DNA of 64,000 bases from Coprinus comatus (GCA_034638255.1 JAWPGT010000090.1:19576-83575); one strand, 5' to 3'. Counted from the stretch's first letter, positions 1 through 11,640 are shown. Notes: generated by a model not told the origin, from the sequence alone. Numbers and translations are program-made.

Positions 1-1527
1 ATGTGAGAGGCTTTTCTCATGTTCAAATGACCTTGCTGCATCAACATGACATAGCAGCAGGTTCCATCATCAACAAAAAATTGTCAATTACTTCCACAAT
101 CTTAATGAAATACATACATATGAAGCCATCAGTAAGTTATCAATAATATACCTCAACTATCATAAACATTGAATCTTTCTAGGTCGGTTTCTTGTAACAA
201 ATTACAACCATGCTGTTAATATACTTAAATATGCCCCACTCTACAAATGTACAAAGGGTGAATTAGGAATTGGAGATGAGATTCAGACATTTTCTACTTG
301 GATAGAAGAAGAAAAACAGTATCTATTGAACAGAGTTCAAGAACCTAAACACAACAATCTGGAGATAGACTACCTAAGAAATCTGGAAAAACTTACAGAA
401 ATAAGGTAAGTATATTGTTTAAAATCCATATTTTATTGATAATTTATTTTTGGAACAGAAATACAATTCAGGTATTGCAGGGTTCAATTAACACTTCCTC
501 TACTTCTACAAATTCTGCTCCTTTTGAGAATATTACCCAGCAAAATTTACAAAAGAAAGAACTTGAAACAACAACTCTTGACCACATTCACATCCTAGAA
601 GAAAAACTTCATATTGTGTCAAGATGGGTCAATGGTGATGAAAACTGGCAGTGGGTTCATCATATGGTACAGAATCATATTTACTGGAAAGCAGTTCACA
701 AGCTGGAATCACTTGTTGTTCAGCATATGTTTGAACTTGGAAGGGTTAATCACTATGCTGTGGAAACAAAAATTCACATAGATTATCAAAACAATAACTT
801 GGTATTATTGAAAAGTCATCCTTAATAATTCCTCCAGACTATTGTATATTTTTTCTAAAGTACTTCAAAATAAAGAAATGATTATGTGGATAGATTATTA
901 AAACATTATTATGAATTTTTAGTGATTTGAGACTTGGATAATATCACAAAAGTGTTTTATAAATGCTACAATTGTTAAGATAAAATATTGTAATATTATT
1001 TAGTCTTCAATTTCATTTTTATTTAATAATCTTAAAATAAAAAAAGTGTACTAAAAACTTTTTAAATCAGGATTTAATGATATTACAATATCCTACCCCA
1101 ATTATTGTATTTCTACCAAGAAAACTATTATAATATTATCAAAACATTAGATAACAGAAACTTCAAGATATTTTTTCAATAATGTGTTAGAATAATCTTT
1201 TGTCTATTTTGAAGAACTTAAGAAAAAATGTACAATAATCGACGGGAATTATTAAATGTGAATATTCAATAATGTTACATCATTGTTTTGATAATTTATG
1301 TGAATTTTTGTTTCCAGGGTATAGTGTAATAAATCAGGAATATGTATGTGGGTTTAAAATTTAAATCAGTTCTCAAAATTATATACCAATTGGCAATTTA
1401 TCTTATTTTATAGGCTACAACCTCCAGCAACAAATTGGAAAATCATTAAGGCGGCATTCTGATGCTATTCAAATGGCATTAGAGGAATATAATGTACTTG
1501 CCAAAAATTTCAAGCCTCAGCCATGTC
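1..1527 (+). pseudogene. KDZ transposase 1, C-terminal part, broken
   Basis: This is the C-terminal helical region of a KDZ (Kyakuja-Dileera-Zisupton) DNA transposase; the catalytic part lies beyond the left edge. Readable blocks are the LLHQHD...NEIHTYEAI stretch (about 30-165), FLVTNYNHAVNIL (185-404), the WIEEEKQYLL and VHKLESLVVQHMFEL blocks (to 755), and QQIGKSLRRHSDAIQMALEEYN (1414-1524). These match the usual order of blocks in the tail of this family. Introns begin with GTAAGT-type donors. It is inactive here: a one-base frame slip lies near 100, a MITE sits at 756-1319, and an LTR-ended element follows at 1528. The frame picks up again after 4503 (YAFEE), so 4504-5404 is probably its 3' end. 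Family assignment is from recognised block order and I am fairly sure of it. Confidence 0.75.
756..1319. mobile_element. MITE with long terminal inverted repeats and TA target duplication
   Basis: The sequence TGGAAACAAAAATTCACATA at 761 reappears as its reverse complement ending at 1315. The inverted similarity continues inward for about 120 bases on each side with scattered mismatches. TA dinucleotides flank the element at 754-755 and 1320-1321. The interior is very AT-rich and has no credible ORF. Removing 564 bp restores the KDZ-1 exon/intron boundary, which supports the ends. TA duplication and the non-coding body fit a Tc1/mariner-type non-autonomous element, but no transposase source is visible in the window. 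Confidence 0.8.
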
Positions 1528-2032
1528 TGTTACAGTTTCATATTTATCACGACTAATCATTAGAACTAATGATGGACAATAGTGTACTTTCTCTTACTTG
1601 TTTCACATAGCCTTGGACTAGTAGTTTCTACATGCTTCCACTTGTTGTTTCACTTATCATTTCAGCAGTAGATAGTTTCACCTCTCCTGTCTCATATGTA
1701 ATACACACAGCCTACAACCTGTACTCATAGTTGTATAAATACATGGACAGCAACAGAGATTAAGCTTCAGCTTAATACTCTCTTGTTTAGTTCTCTCTCT
1801 ATCTCACTCATTGTCCTCTGCTTGATAAACCCTAGAACTCGGAGTCAGCTCTAACTCTTATACGAATGGCTTATGAGTAAGGAACACCTGTGATCTACAG
1901 TCTGAGTACTGTGGAGGTTGTCCCCCAAAAGTAGTCTCATTAAGAGTAGACATTCTCTTCCTATGAGCACCATGAAGAGGTCCATCGTAGCATCGTCTAT
2001 ACCAAAATGGAGGTATAGGCAAGATTATAACA
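1528..2032 (+). repeat. LTR-like terminal repeat, left copy
   Basis: A 505-bp sequence starting TGTTACAG and ending TTATAACA. It is matched in reverse orientation at 3973-4503. The copies share long blocks, for example the opening TCATATTTATCACGACTAAT and the closing GGAGGTATAGGCAAGAT, with a few indels. Confidence 0.75.
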
Positions 2033-3342
2033 TTGTATTAAGCTACAACTTGATGAATCCCTAACCAGGATCTCTGTCATCATCTTCCTCCATGAACCTC
2101 TAACCCAGGTCTCTGCACTTGTTACCCTCCCCAACTCAACTCCATGTGAACTCCTAACCAGAGTCTCTACAACCCCTTGCTTTTATTCCTTTGACAACCG
2201 CCTAACCCGCAACTGTTATTATTTGGAAAATTAGCACAAACCCTCATGCATAGGATCAAGATCTGGGCTGATAACACACCTTGCCATCAAGCAGGACTAC
2301 CTTAAGCAAGTAGTGGCTGATAATATACCCTCTTAAAGAAGAAGGGCTGCCTTTAGCAAGCAGCACCCCAAGTTTCCATAATTACCTCCCACTGAATTTC
2401 CTCTTCCACCCCCTCATCTTCCAGACAACCACCCAACCCTCCTCCCATATCAAGAGATGCAAACAAACAAGAACTAGTTGATCTCTTTGACTCTGCTGTA
2501 CAAATCCCAGAGGTCAGCACAACCTTTGGAACTCCTTCAGTTAGGAGGTACTGTAAGGGCGACTTACGTTGGCGACAAATGGCCCGATAACTAGCAAGGA
2601 ATCCAAAGTTATATTTGATCGGAAACATATTACAGAACAGATACAACATACCTAGTGAGGAATCCAAAGAGAAAGAGTTGGGGATTCACTCGCACAGGCT
2701 ACACACAATATATACTACTATACAAACAGAGATGCCAGCTATTGTCCAGAGGGATGTTGTAATATGGACAATGGGAACAATGGGGGATGAGTCACGTGAG
2801 GGGGCAAGTCATGAAAGTGCGAAGTCAGGAGGTGTTCTGATGGAAGTCGGAATATCGGAGGATCAGTCGGTAGTTGGTGTGTCGGTGTAAGGGTCAGTGA
2901 GGAAGGTCTCCTTACACTAGATGGTAGATACATATTAAGCAAGATGATAAAAATATATCTGAAGTATTGTGACGTACCTCAATAAGTCTTTCAGTTGGAA
3001 TTGCGCCAAAGCATTTGACTACAGCAGCCGTGAAATGTTGACGGCTCCAAGCAATTTGGGCACCTTAAACTTGGCCAGATTCTGCATGCATGTGTGCATA
3101 TGCAGTTTTACTCTCATTAAGGAATCTTTACAACAACATCAGCCATTGCATAAAATTTTTACGAATTGCTGGTGCTCACCTTTATAGCCAGTGTCAACTT
3201 TTCCCTTCCTGTAGAGATATCCATGAGTGGGAGTGTGGAGAGATATATTTTCAAGTATATCAGTAGTTGGTATATTGAGGTCTGGCATTTCAACAGTTCT
3301 GCAAGTCATGGTGTTAAACAATGTCAGTGTAAGACGTTGTGA

Positions 3343-3404
3343 GAGAGTGAAAGAGAGGGGAAGAGAGTGAAAGAGAGGGGAAGAGAATGAAAGAGAGGGG
3401 AAGC
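3343..3404. repeat. Three-copy 20-bp purine minisatellite
   Basis: The unit GAGAGTGAAAGAGAGGGGAA is repeated head to tail three times with one substitution (gaatga for gagtga in the third). It lies inside the non-coding element at 1528-4503. No coding or CRISPR context. Confidence 0.85.
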
Positions 3405-3972
3405 AATGAACTTACAAACTTCACTGTAAAACAAAGTTCATGTTTCTGTAACATTTGGTGGAGCACTGGCCAGTGGTTACCTATTCAGAAATTCTGTTCT
3501 CGAGAAAAAAAATGTGGCATTTGGTAGAGCCATGGTTACCTATTCCGTACTTGAGAAAAACAAGAGAAATGTGGTGTTCAGCAGAGCACTCATTGACACA
3601 TTAATATATTAGTATTAAGGAAACAAATTAATATTGTATGTGTTTGGACTTACAGGTTAATGCCAGATATTTGGTGAGTGGCTGGACAGAGCAATAGCTG
3701 AGACCCAAGGACTTACGAAAATCATTCAAAAACATTTGTAAGTATACCAATTTTTATTTTGGAATTACTTGATGTATAGAAATGAGATATGCCATAACTA
3801 ATGTTTGCGGTGAGGTTGTAGATTATAAAAAGGGTTGAGGTGCTATACTACAATATTCAAACAAGCCATGCCAGCCATGCAAGCTTTACCATCTCAGAAC
3901 ACTCCAATTATTACGTTTCTACCCATACTACCTCCTCAACCCAATGAAGTTGTATCACTTGTTCGTGTATAT

Positions 3973-4503
3973 GTGTTATGATCTTGCCTATACCTCCGTT
4001 TCGGTATAGACAATGCTACGATGGACCTCTTCAAGGTGCTCGTAGGAGGAGAACGTCTACTCTTACTGAGACTACTTTCAGGGGACGACCTCCACAGTAC
4101 TCAGACTGTAGATCACAGGTGTTCCTTACTAATAAGCCGTTTGTGCAAGAGTTAGAGCTGACTCCGAGTTCTGGGGTTATCAGGCAGAGGACAGAGAGCG
4201 AGATAGCAGAGAGAACTAGAGAGGCAATGAGTATTAAGCTGAAGCTTAATCTCTGTTGCTGTCCATGTATTTATACAACTACGGGTACAGGTTGTAGGCT
4301 ATGCTTGATACATGTGAGACAGGGGAGTGAAACTATCTACAGCTGAAACAGTGAGTGAAACGACAAGTGGAAGTCCGTAGAAAGTACTAGTCCGAGGCTA
4401 TACGAAACAGTAGTCCAAGGCTATGTGAAACGAGTAAGAGAAAGTACACTATCGTCCATCATTAGTTCTAATGATTAGTCGTGATAAATATGAAACTGTA
4501 ACA
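3973..4503 (-). repeat. LTR-like terminal repeat, right inverted copy
   Basis: The reverse complement starts TGTTACAGTTTCATA and ends GATCATAACA, matching the left copy at 1528-2032. It is 531 bp, slightly longer because of small insertions. A 122-residue ORF across it (3978-4346) is not conserved in the left copy and is not treated as a gene. Confidence 0.75.
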
Positions 4504-5404
4504 ATATGCTTTTGAAGAAGTAAGTCACTGTTGTATAACTTAATACACTATCTGATTACAATCCTTTATTTAGGTGTACATGTTTCCCCATGCATTCAAC
4601 ATCTGTATCACTCAAGATCAGTTATCGTTCTTCAAAAACTATGACTTCGGCCATGCCACCCAGTTCCCTTTCTATCAATACCAAGTTTTTGATGTAATAT
4701 GCCATGAGTTCCTCGAAATCGTGACCCATTCTTCACTAGAGATTAATCAGTATAATCCTTGGGTCCTGATTTGGAAATCTGACCTTCTTGATTTCTGTTG
4801 CCTTGACCTCCGCTTCTATGTAAACAGCCTCTTAGAAGCAAGTGGACAGTCACTTCTAGCTGCTGGAGTGTTTGAGAATGGACCAATCAATTCATCATTT
4901 GATGATTCATTGTTGGATGGATCTGGGGATAGTGATTCTGGGGATAATGATGAAGCCAAAGTGATTTTGGACTTGACGTTGGATAAATCTGGGGACAGTG
5001 ATTCTGGGGGTAATGATGATGAAGTCAGAGTCATTTTGGACCTGACATTAGATGAATTGGATAGGGAACCGATTGTGATTGATTTGACTGAGGATAATTC
5101 AGATGATTCAGATGAATTGGATCATACTCACCAAAATATTATTTGCCAACCCACTCCCATATTCATTTTACCAAGAGCTGCTCCCAGATTTATTCTACCA
5201 GAAATCACCCCAAGTCCCCCTCCAAGCCCTCTCCCCACCCAGTACCAGCCTGAATCAGGTCCAGTTCATTCTTCAGCAAGAACTCGTGTTGGCAGGAATG
5301 ATGCATCATGTAGGGCCTGGAATTCTGGAGATGATAATGAGGCTATGGTCATCCCTTACGCAAGTTATTTGAAAGGGTTGGCTGTGAAGCGAGAGAGGGA
5401 GTAG
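4504..5404 (+). CDS. Acidic protein tail with three tandem SUMO-interaction-like motifs, probably 3' part of KDZ-1
   Basis: After a short exon (YAFEE, 4505-4519) and a GTAAGT...TTTAG intron of about 55 bp, an open frame runs from 4574 to 5404 (about 276 residues). The first 110 residues are globular-looking (FFKNYDF, QVFDVICHEFLE, NPWVLIWKSDLLD). Residues about 110-190 are Ser/Asp-rich and hold three hydrophobic cores: VILDLTLD (4961), VILDLTLD (about 5029) and IVIDLTED (5071), each beside acidic Ser-Asp runs. This is the layout of SUMO-interaction motifs. A proline-rich segment and a short basic end (VKRERE) follow. It reads on from KDZ-1 in the same direction, so I infer it is the transposase C-terminus; a separate element gene is possible. 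The globular part is not recognised. Confidence 0.55.
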
Positions 5405-5912
5405 TTATTACTGGTAGCTAGTAGTGTAGTAGATCAATAATGTTTATTTCAATATTCAACATTACATGATGGTGGATCAATATTAGTAATAACTAATTAC
5501 CCACAGTGACAATGAATGTTAAACCTCCATAAACTCAAAATTCAGGAACAGTTCCTTGAACTCTTGCATCATACCTGTACCAAATACTGAAATTATGAAA
5601 CAACTATACTAATACTGAAAATATATACCAAAATTATGTCATTTCAACGGACCTCCTTCCCACCCATTGCAACCAAAGTAACTACCACCTAACCATCTTC
5701 TCACCTCATCACAACTCACCAAGTAACCACTAGCCATCTTTCCACCTTGTCGCAACTCACCAAGTAACCACCAGCTTACTATCTTCTTATTTTCTTGCAA
5801 GAGTCAAAACTCACAAAGTCACCAGAATTGTTATAAGTTTAGAACCAGTGAGTACATCCCTCTGTTTCTTGCTACATCCTTAAATACTAACAAAACAAAA
5901 TGTTGAACAGTT
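5405..5912. other. Non-coding gap between KDZ-1 and KDZ-2
   Basis: AT-rich. It holds two to three imperfect copies of a ~55-bp unit around CAACTCACCAAGTAACCAC (about 5690-5830). No gene is visible; it presumably contains the KDZ-1 3' end and the KDZ-2 5' flank. Confidence 0.6.
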
Positions 5913-8900
5913 ATGAGAAGGCATGGCAGAGTACCCAGTGGAAAAACATGCAAATTCAATGACTCTGATGGTGAAGACAATGCTGAAGAAATCCGATTTG
6001 TTTGCTCACGGTCAAAGAAGTGCCATACAGAGACAATCACATATGATATATCTCACCAATCCATGCCATCCATATCCAAACATGTTCCTCTACGGCCACC
6101 TACTCCACCTATAACTTCTGTTCCCAAGGATATTCATCTACCACCACCCGAAATTAATGCTGAAGAGACATGTAAGAAAAGTGCTAGGGATCAGGTGAGC
6201 TGTCTACAGGCTGCTATTGTCTTTGTGTTCACTGATGTTTATTTTTTATGTTTAGGGAATGTTTTCACAGTTGCAACCATTTTTGGACCAAATTGAAGAC
6301 CTGAAGACGCTTTTAATACTATCGGAATACTCTAAGGCAGTCCACAAGATTGATTGTGCTCAATGTCACTCAAATAACCCCAGCATATATCGTTGTTTAG
6401 AGTGTCGATCAGGAAGTCTTCCCATATGCCATGAATGTATAATCTCGAACCATAGTCACAATCCTCTCCACCAAATTCAGGTCTGGCAAGGCACTCATTT
6501 TGCACATGAGTCATTGTACAACCTAGGCATCACCATATACCTTGGTCATTGTGGAACTGCATACCCTTTCCAAAGTCCAGAAAAGGCTTGAGAACTTGTT
6601 TTTGTTCATACAAATGGTATCCATCAACACTATGTTCTATTCTGCTGTTGTCCAGGAGTAGAACCTATAGCCCAGCTTATGGCTGAACATTGGTTTCCTG
6701 GATCAATGAAAGATCCATCTACTCTCTTTACATTCCAACTTCTCGAATCCTACCATATTCTTTCAAAGACTTCGAAAATCACTGCATATGATTATTTTTG
6801 TACATTGCAAGAGTTGACAGATATCATGATACCTGGCAAGATTGAGGTAAGCTTATGCATTCCTGTCTCTATTTTTAACACAACTCTATTTCAGGACCGG
6901 TACCGAGAACTTTTGCTGGTCATGTGGGTTTGGCATTACTTAATACTACTGAAGCAATCCGGTCAACTCCATAACATCAACAACCACATTACCAACCAAC
7001 GACTAGGTTCACTTGCACTCTGATGCCCTGCCTGTCCCAATATTGGGTTTAATGTTGATAAAGATGTTGTTTGGAATGCTCCTGAATCGGATATGTGAGT
7101 TGTTTCTATATGATATTTTTGTTCTCTAATGGTCCTAACAATATGTCTAGTCATAAGTACACCCAGTTCCTGTCAGTAGATGGCAATTTTCAACCCCAGC
7201 AGAAAAATAAACTGCAAGACTCAAATGATATTGCATTGAACAATGGCAATGCATACTTTGTTAGAGATGAGGAGTACCAGAAATACCTAACATGACTAGA
7301 TAGAAATACCATGGAGGTAAGTACTATAGATTTACAAATCACAATCCTACGTTAACTTACCTATTTCTCAGCAATCAACATGCTCAAATCTGAAGGCTGT
7401 CCATCAGCAACAAATGATTAAATTCAAAAATACAACTGTGAGTGGTGTAGTTGCAGTACAGTGTGCACGACATGGTTTCTATTTACCTCAAGGAATGGTT
7501 GATCTCCAAAAAGGAGAAAGGTAAGTAAAAAGAAATTATCGTTATATTACACTACCTAATATCACTTCCACAAGCTACGCAAGGACTGACTATGCAGTAG
7601 CGAGTGCGCTAGGTCTAGAGTCAATACACCAACACCAGATCATGTTAAGCTATGATATCTGGTGCCAATATCATATCAACTTGAAGAAGTGAATGCATGC
7701 CAACTTCCCACACATGGATTCTGTCTTCAACCGTGTTGATGGTGCAATTCCGAAGATGCATATTCATGGTCATGGGGAGCAATGCCAGCTCTTCCACTCA
7801 TTCCTTTATAAGCCACATTCAGGGATGATGTATGGTGAAGGCATTGAGAGCTCATGGTCTGAACAGAATCATGCAGCAGGAAGTACTAAAGAACAGAATA
7901 GTGGGCACAGGCACGATTCCCTGGATGACTTCAATAACTACTGGAATTGGTATAAGCTTCTTTTACTTAGTGAGTTTGTTCCCCAACTCATCCCAATACC
8001 AAACTAATACATATACATTCTAGTTTTGAGCTTAATGGCTCAATATATTAAATACAAAACTCAGCTACACACCACCACTGAACTATTCAATTCACTACAG
8101 AACCAGTTTTCCGAAGCTCTCATTGAAACATGGAAAGAAATGGAATGTAACCCCCCAACTAACAAAAATGGCAAGCCTCAAAGCGTATATCAGGCTTGCT
8201 TAGTCCAAGGTAAGTTTTAATTATAACAAATATATTACATCATTGACCATGTCACATGTGACACTAGTTCCTTCCCAACGGTCTCAATTAGGAATCGTAG
8301 TTGAGAAATTCACTCAAGAAACTCAAGACTTATGCCCGACATTTGTTCATGTGATTGAACAAGGTTTTGCCCTTGAAATAGAGCAGTAAGTTGACACTTT
8401 CCCAACTAAAATATTTCTACTAACATAATAAAGATGTCAACTTACATCTAGAATTAAAGGCGAACATTTGGATGATGAACAAATTGCTCTTGCAAGGTCC
8501 AACTTACGCATCCAAATACTTGAGTGGTTGTCTGACTTGAAGTCAGTCTGCCCTGATATTCAACTACCTCATATTCTTGAAGATGATATGCCAGCTGAAC
8601 TCCTACCTATTCATCTCCCCTCTCATATCCCTCATTTCAAATATACAAATTCACAGCTGCCCCAAGCCCTTGATATACTCACCAAGATTGAATATGAGAT
8701 GTAATTAGGCCAGGCCTATGATGCAATAGATGATCTTCACACAAGTATTCATGTTTGTAACATGCAATATATTGGGAAGCAACAACACACATATGGTACC
8801 AATCCAAATACCCATGCAAGGACTATTGTACAAGCGGCTGAAGATGAGAAGACACACTGTGCAGAACGTTATCATCTGGCATATACCACTCTGACTATAC

Positions 8901-9403
8901 TTGGTCTACCAGAGTCATCTGAGCTTAAACCACTATTACAAACAGATCTTTGGGGGAAGGACATGTATGGAATGAGTGCAGTGGGTGATTCAGGTAGAAG
9001 AGAGCCTTGGTTCTGGGTCATTGGGAAGCCGGAGGATGTAACAAATGAAAAGTGGGACCGTGAACGTGAGTTATGTTCAATTAAGAGAACGAAAATGACA
9101 CACTAACATATCCTTGTAGTAGATCAAGTCCGATGGTTTCAATCTTGTGCAGGGGTGCAAAAACTACAAGAAGAAGTGGAAATACTTGAAGAGGAAATGA
9201 AACGAACAGAGCGATCATTTTCAAATTTGGTTGGGCTTTGGGAAAAGATGGGTGATGAGATGTTGGATCAGTCAGAGGACAAAGATACTGGCATGGTGTT
9301 CAGGAACTATGCCTATAAACAGGCTAATATATACTCTCAGTTATTGGAACACTCGCAAATGTATTTCCAAGGCACTGGCGGCTTAATCTACTATGTTTTG
9401 TAG
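5913..9403 (+). pseudogene. KDZ transposase 2 with CxC2-type cysteine cluster, inactivated
   Basis: A nearly complete KDZ DNA transposase gene with about nine short introns. The N-terminal part carries the CxC2-like cluster (CAQC...CLEC...CHECI...H, 6356-6480) and a CPACP motif at 7024. The catalytic triad of the family is visible: SVDGNFQ (about 7174), SYDIWCQY (about 7648) and GEGIESSW (about 7834). A helical C-terminal region follows, including the IGKPEDV block and a coiled coil near 9155-9300. Five in-frame stops break it: TGA at 6589, 7021, 7293 and 7690, and TAA at 8702. Each is one C-to-T change from an Arg (CGA) or Gln (CAA) codon, and the frame continues through all of them. Splice sites are otherwise well kept, so inactivation looks recent. 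Confidence 0.85.
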
Positions 9404-9790
9404 TCAGCTCGGATTGCTTCAATATTCACTTAGATTAATATAATATTTAGTTGGCTTCAATTGCTTAGATTACTTCAATTGCTTAAATTAATTATAATAT
9501 CTCTTTGGCTTGATCCACTTGGATGGCTCAGATAGCTTTGTTGGCTTAGATTAATATATATGTTATAGTCAATTGGGTACCAAATTATTACATCATTATT
9601 AAACAAGTGTCGAAAAGAATGATGAATAAAAGTATAATATATTCAAGCACATACTATAACATGATAGGTAAGCCTAATAATCCGTGTTAGTGGACTGAAG
9701 CACTTAAGCCTTCCCCTTGAATTCAAGGGTGAATCCAAGCCAGTGGTGCATTGAATCAAGTAATCCTAGGCAACCTCCATGCTGAGGTTC
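9404..9790. other. Non-coding, AT-rich 3' flank of KDZ-2
   Basis: Contains four or five degenerate copies of a GGCTT(N)...GCTTAGATTAA unit (about 9408-9570), then sequence with no match elsewhere in the window up to the truncated end of gypsy A near 9800. No gene seen. Confidence 0.55.
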
Positions 9791-9799
9791 CTGGTGAAG

Positions 9800-10045
9800 G
9801 AGTGTGTGGCATTCAGAGTTGTTTTGATGAATGGATTCGAGGTCAGCGATGTATGTTTCACATGATAGTTGGAATCGAACAAGCTGAGTGTTAGGGGAAT
9901 ATGGGAGAGGGATGCATGTGGTGGAACCATTGGCAGGAGCCAAGGTTTGGGTTGGGAGTATGGTGGAGGGGGCATTGGTAGTAGTAGTAGTAGTTGTGTT
10001 GGGAGGAGGGTAGAGCATCAAACTGGGGATTTGGTCAAAGTCCAT
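9800..10045 (-). pseudogene. Gypsy A third ORF, N-terminal fragment
   Basis: The reading starts MDFDQIPSLMLY, continues through a Thr-rich stretch (ACTACT repeats) and then PLPYSPNTQLVRFQLSCE. It matches the start of the longer third ORF of gypsy C at about 52.2 kb. Similarity ends after HTLLH, near 9800, where unrelated sequence begins; this marks the truncation of the element. The product is unknown; see the gypsy C entry for its zinc-knuckle region. Confidence 0.65.
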
Positions 10046-10059
10046 GTCTTTCTTTATAG

Positions 10060-11640
10060 TCTTTTAGGATTGCTCCTGAATTGGTAAGATTCGATTCAGG
10101 CTCCCAAGAATCTTCCGTGGAAGAGTATCCTTTCTAGTGAACAAGATACCATCTTGTCCTCCGCATTCCTCAGTGGTTAAGGATATTTTCGACTTCATAT
10201 TCTTCTTCTCCATTTACAATGTCAGGAGGTGGTGCTGTAAACATCTTGCCATATACATCATTCTCTTTGACAGGAGTGAGGAGTTGGATATGGAATTTGT
10301 TGTGGATCCTCCATGTCTTTGGTAACTCTAGCTCATAGGTGGTTGTTCCTATTTTGCACAGAATTTTAAAGGGGCCTTCTCGGTGTTGTGCCATCTTTTT
10401 AGATTTGTACTTGATTTAGAGATTCCTGTTATTGAGCCAGACCCATTGTCCTGGTTCTAAGGTTGGTAATGGTCTGTTTGATCAGGTGGCCATAAGCTGA
10501 CACATATGTTCATGGGCTTCTTGAGCTTGTTCTCTTGTTTGCTTGAGGTATTCAAATCAAGATGAGATAGATGGAATGTTTGAGGGTTCTTCCATAGTAT
10601 GGAATGTTTTTGGTGCATAGCCATACATTAGTTCGAATGGGGTTTGAGTGTGACCAGCATGGGTGTGGGAGTTGTGTGTAAATTTGAGGATAGGCAGTGC
10701 CCATACTGTCAGGAATACTCTAGACAGTCCCCAAGGTCAGTATCTATTGTTGGTTGAGGTTAGAAGAGCTGTGGTTGGATATTCTCTTTGGAGTTCTGGA
10801 CTTGTAGATTGTTTCTGCTTTCTGTGACATCACAATGTTATGTCACACATTACTGAAGCGTCCTGCAGACACATGAAGACTCTCTAGTCTAATACAAGTG
10901 TCTGCAGGTGAGTAGTTAAGAAGTTATTATATATCCCAGTCTAATACAAGTGTCTGCAGTGTTTGTGCTCTATCTCAGTCATTTCTTATCAGTTTCCTTC
11001 CATTCCTTCGTCATTGTGCTCGTCTCGTCATCCTCTACGATCCTGCGCTTACACATACCCAAGAGTTAGGGTTTGCAGAGCAGTAGATGGATAGGAATAG
11101 TTCGATCTCTTGATTGAATCTCTCAGTTGATCTGTTGGATTGAGGGTGATAAGTGGTCAAGTATGCTGGGTCTATATTTAGTTTTGAATAGAATTCTTGC
11201 ATTGACTTGGCAATGAATTGGGGTCCTCAATCTGAGATAACCTTTTCAGGAGTTCCAAATTTGGCAAATAACCATTCTATCAATAGCTTGGCTATGTCAT
11301 CGGCTGTGGCTGTTTTCAAGGTAGGAATAATTAATATCCCCTTTGTAAGTCTATGGTCCACTATGGACAATATAGAGTCATAGGGGCCATCTGGAGGTAG
11401 ATCCGTTATCATATCCATGGTGATTTGGGTGAATGGACAGATGGAAGCAGGTCCTTTTATGGGTTGTAAAGGTGCTTTGAGTGGGTGGCAGTTAATCTTG
11501 TATTGTTGACAAGTTCCACAACCTTGAATGTAGTTGTGTACAAACAAGTTCATACCAGGCCAGTAACAGTATTGCTTTAGTTTTCATAAAGTTTCTGTAA
11601 TTCCTGGGTGTCCAGTAGTGATATGGTCATGTACTCTTTG
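10060..11640 (-). pseudogene. Gypsy A integrase and pol C-terminus, split by a solo LTR
   Basis: Reading down the minus strand: the tail of the zinc-binding motif (CGTCQQYK, about 11520), catalytic-core blocks (ITMDMITDLP, SILSIVDH, FGTPEKVISD) and, after a TGA replacing the Arg before GPQF, the YHPQSN...TERFNQ region around 11100. The solo LTR then interrupts the core after NPNSW. Downstream are FELMYGYAP, the MAQHREGPFKIL block (10394) and EEEYEVENILNH (about 10175), the start of the chromodomain-side region. Several stops lie between blocks. It would have catalysed cDNA insertion and is inactive now. Confidence 0.8.
10707..11053 (+). mobile_element. Solo LTR, 347 bp, with CATAC target duplication
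   Basis: Starts TGTCAGGAATAC, ends GCGCTTACA, and is flanked by CATAC at 10702-10706 and 11054-11058. A second copy of exactly the same length lies in reverse orientation at 39475-39539 plus 47424-47705. Both contain two copies of the phrase TCTAATACAAGTGTCTGCAG about 55 bp apart. No internal region of the parent element is recognised in the window. It disrupts gypsy A integrase and is therefore younger than gypsy A. Confidence 0.92.

Larger units (their letters stand above)
1528..4503. mobile_element. Non-coding element with inverted LTR-like ends, inserted in KDZ-1
   Basis: Two related ~500-bp terminal sequences bound this block in inverted orientation: 1528-2032 (+) and 3973-4503 (-). Each begins TGTTACAGTTTC and ends in TAACA, the usual LTR termini. 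The 1.9-kb interior has only short ORFs, a purine-rich tandem repeat (3343-3404) and imperfect repeats near 3450-3600; no reverse transcriptase or integrase motif is present. The KDZ-1 frame is interrupted exactly here. Flanking pentamers (ATGTC left, ATATG right) do not match, so this is not one simple insertion. Two opposed solo LTRs, or a rearranged LARD/TRIM-like element, are both possible. Confidence 0.6.

Noticed and set aside
3343..3404. Short regular repeats considered as a CRISPR-like array
   Set aside because: Units abut without spacers, in a eukaryotic transposon.
3978..4346. 122-residue + ORF
   Set aside because: It lies inside the right LTR-like repeat and the frame is not kept in the left copy.
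1528..4503. Simple LTR retrotransposon
   Set aside because: The terminal repeats are inverted rather than direct, there is no coding region, and flanking pentamers differ.
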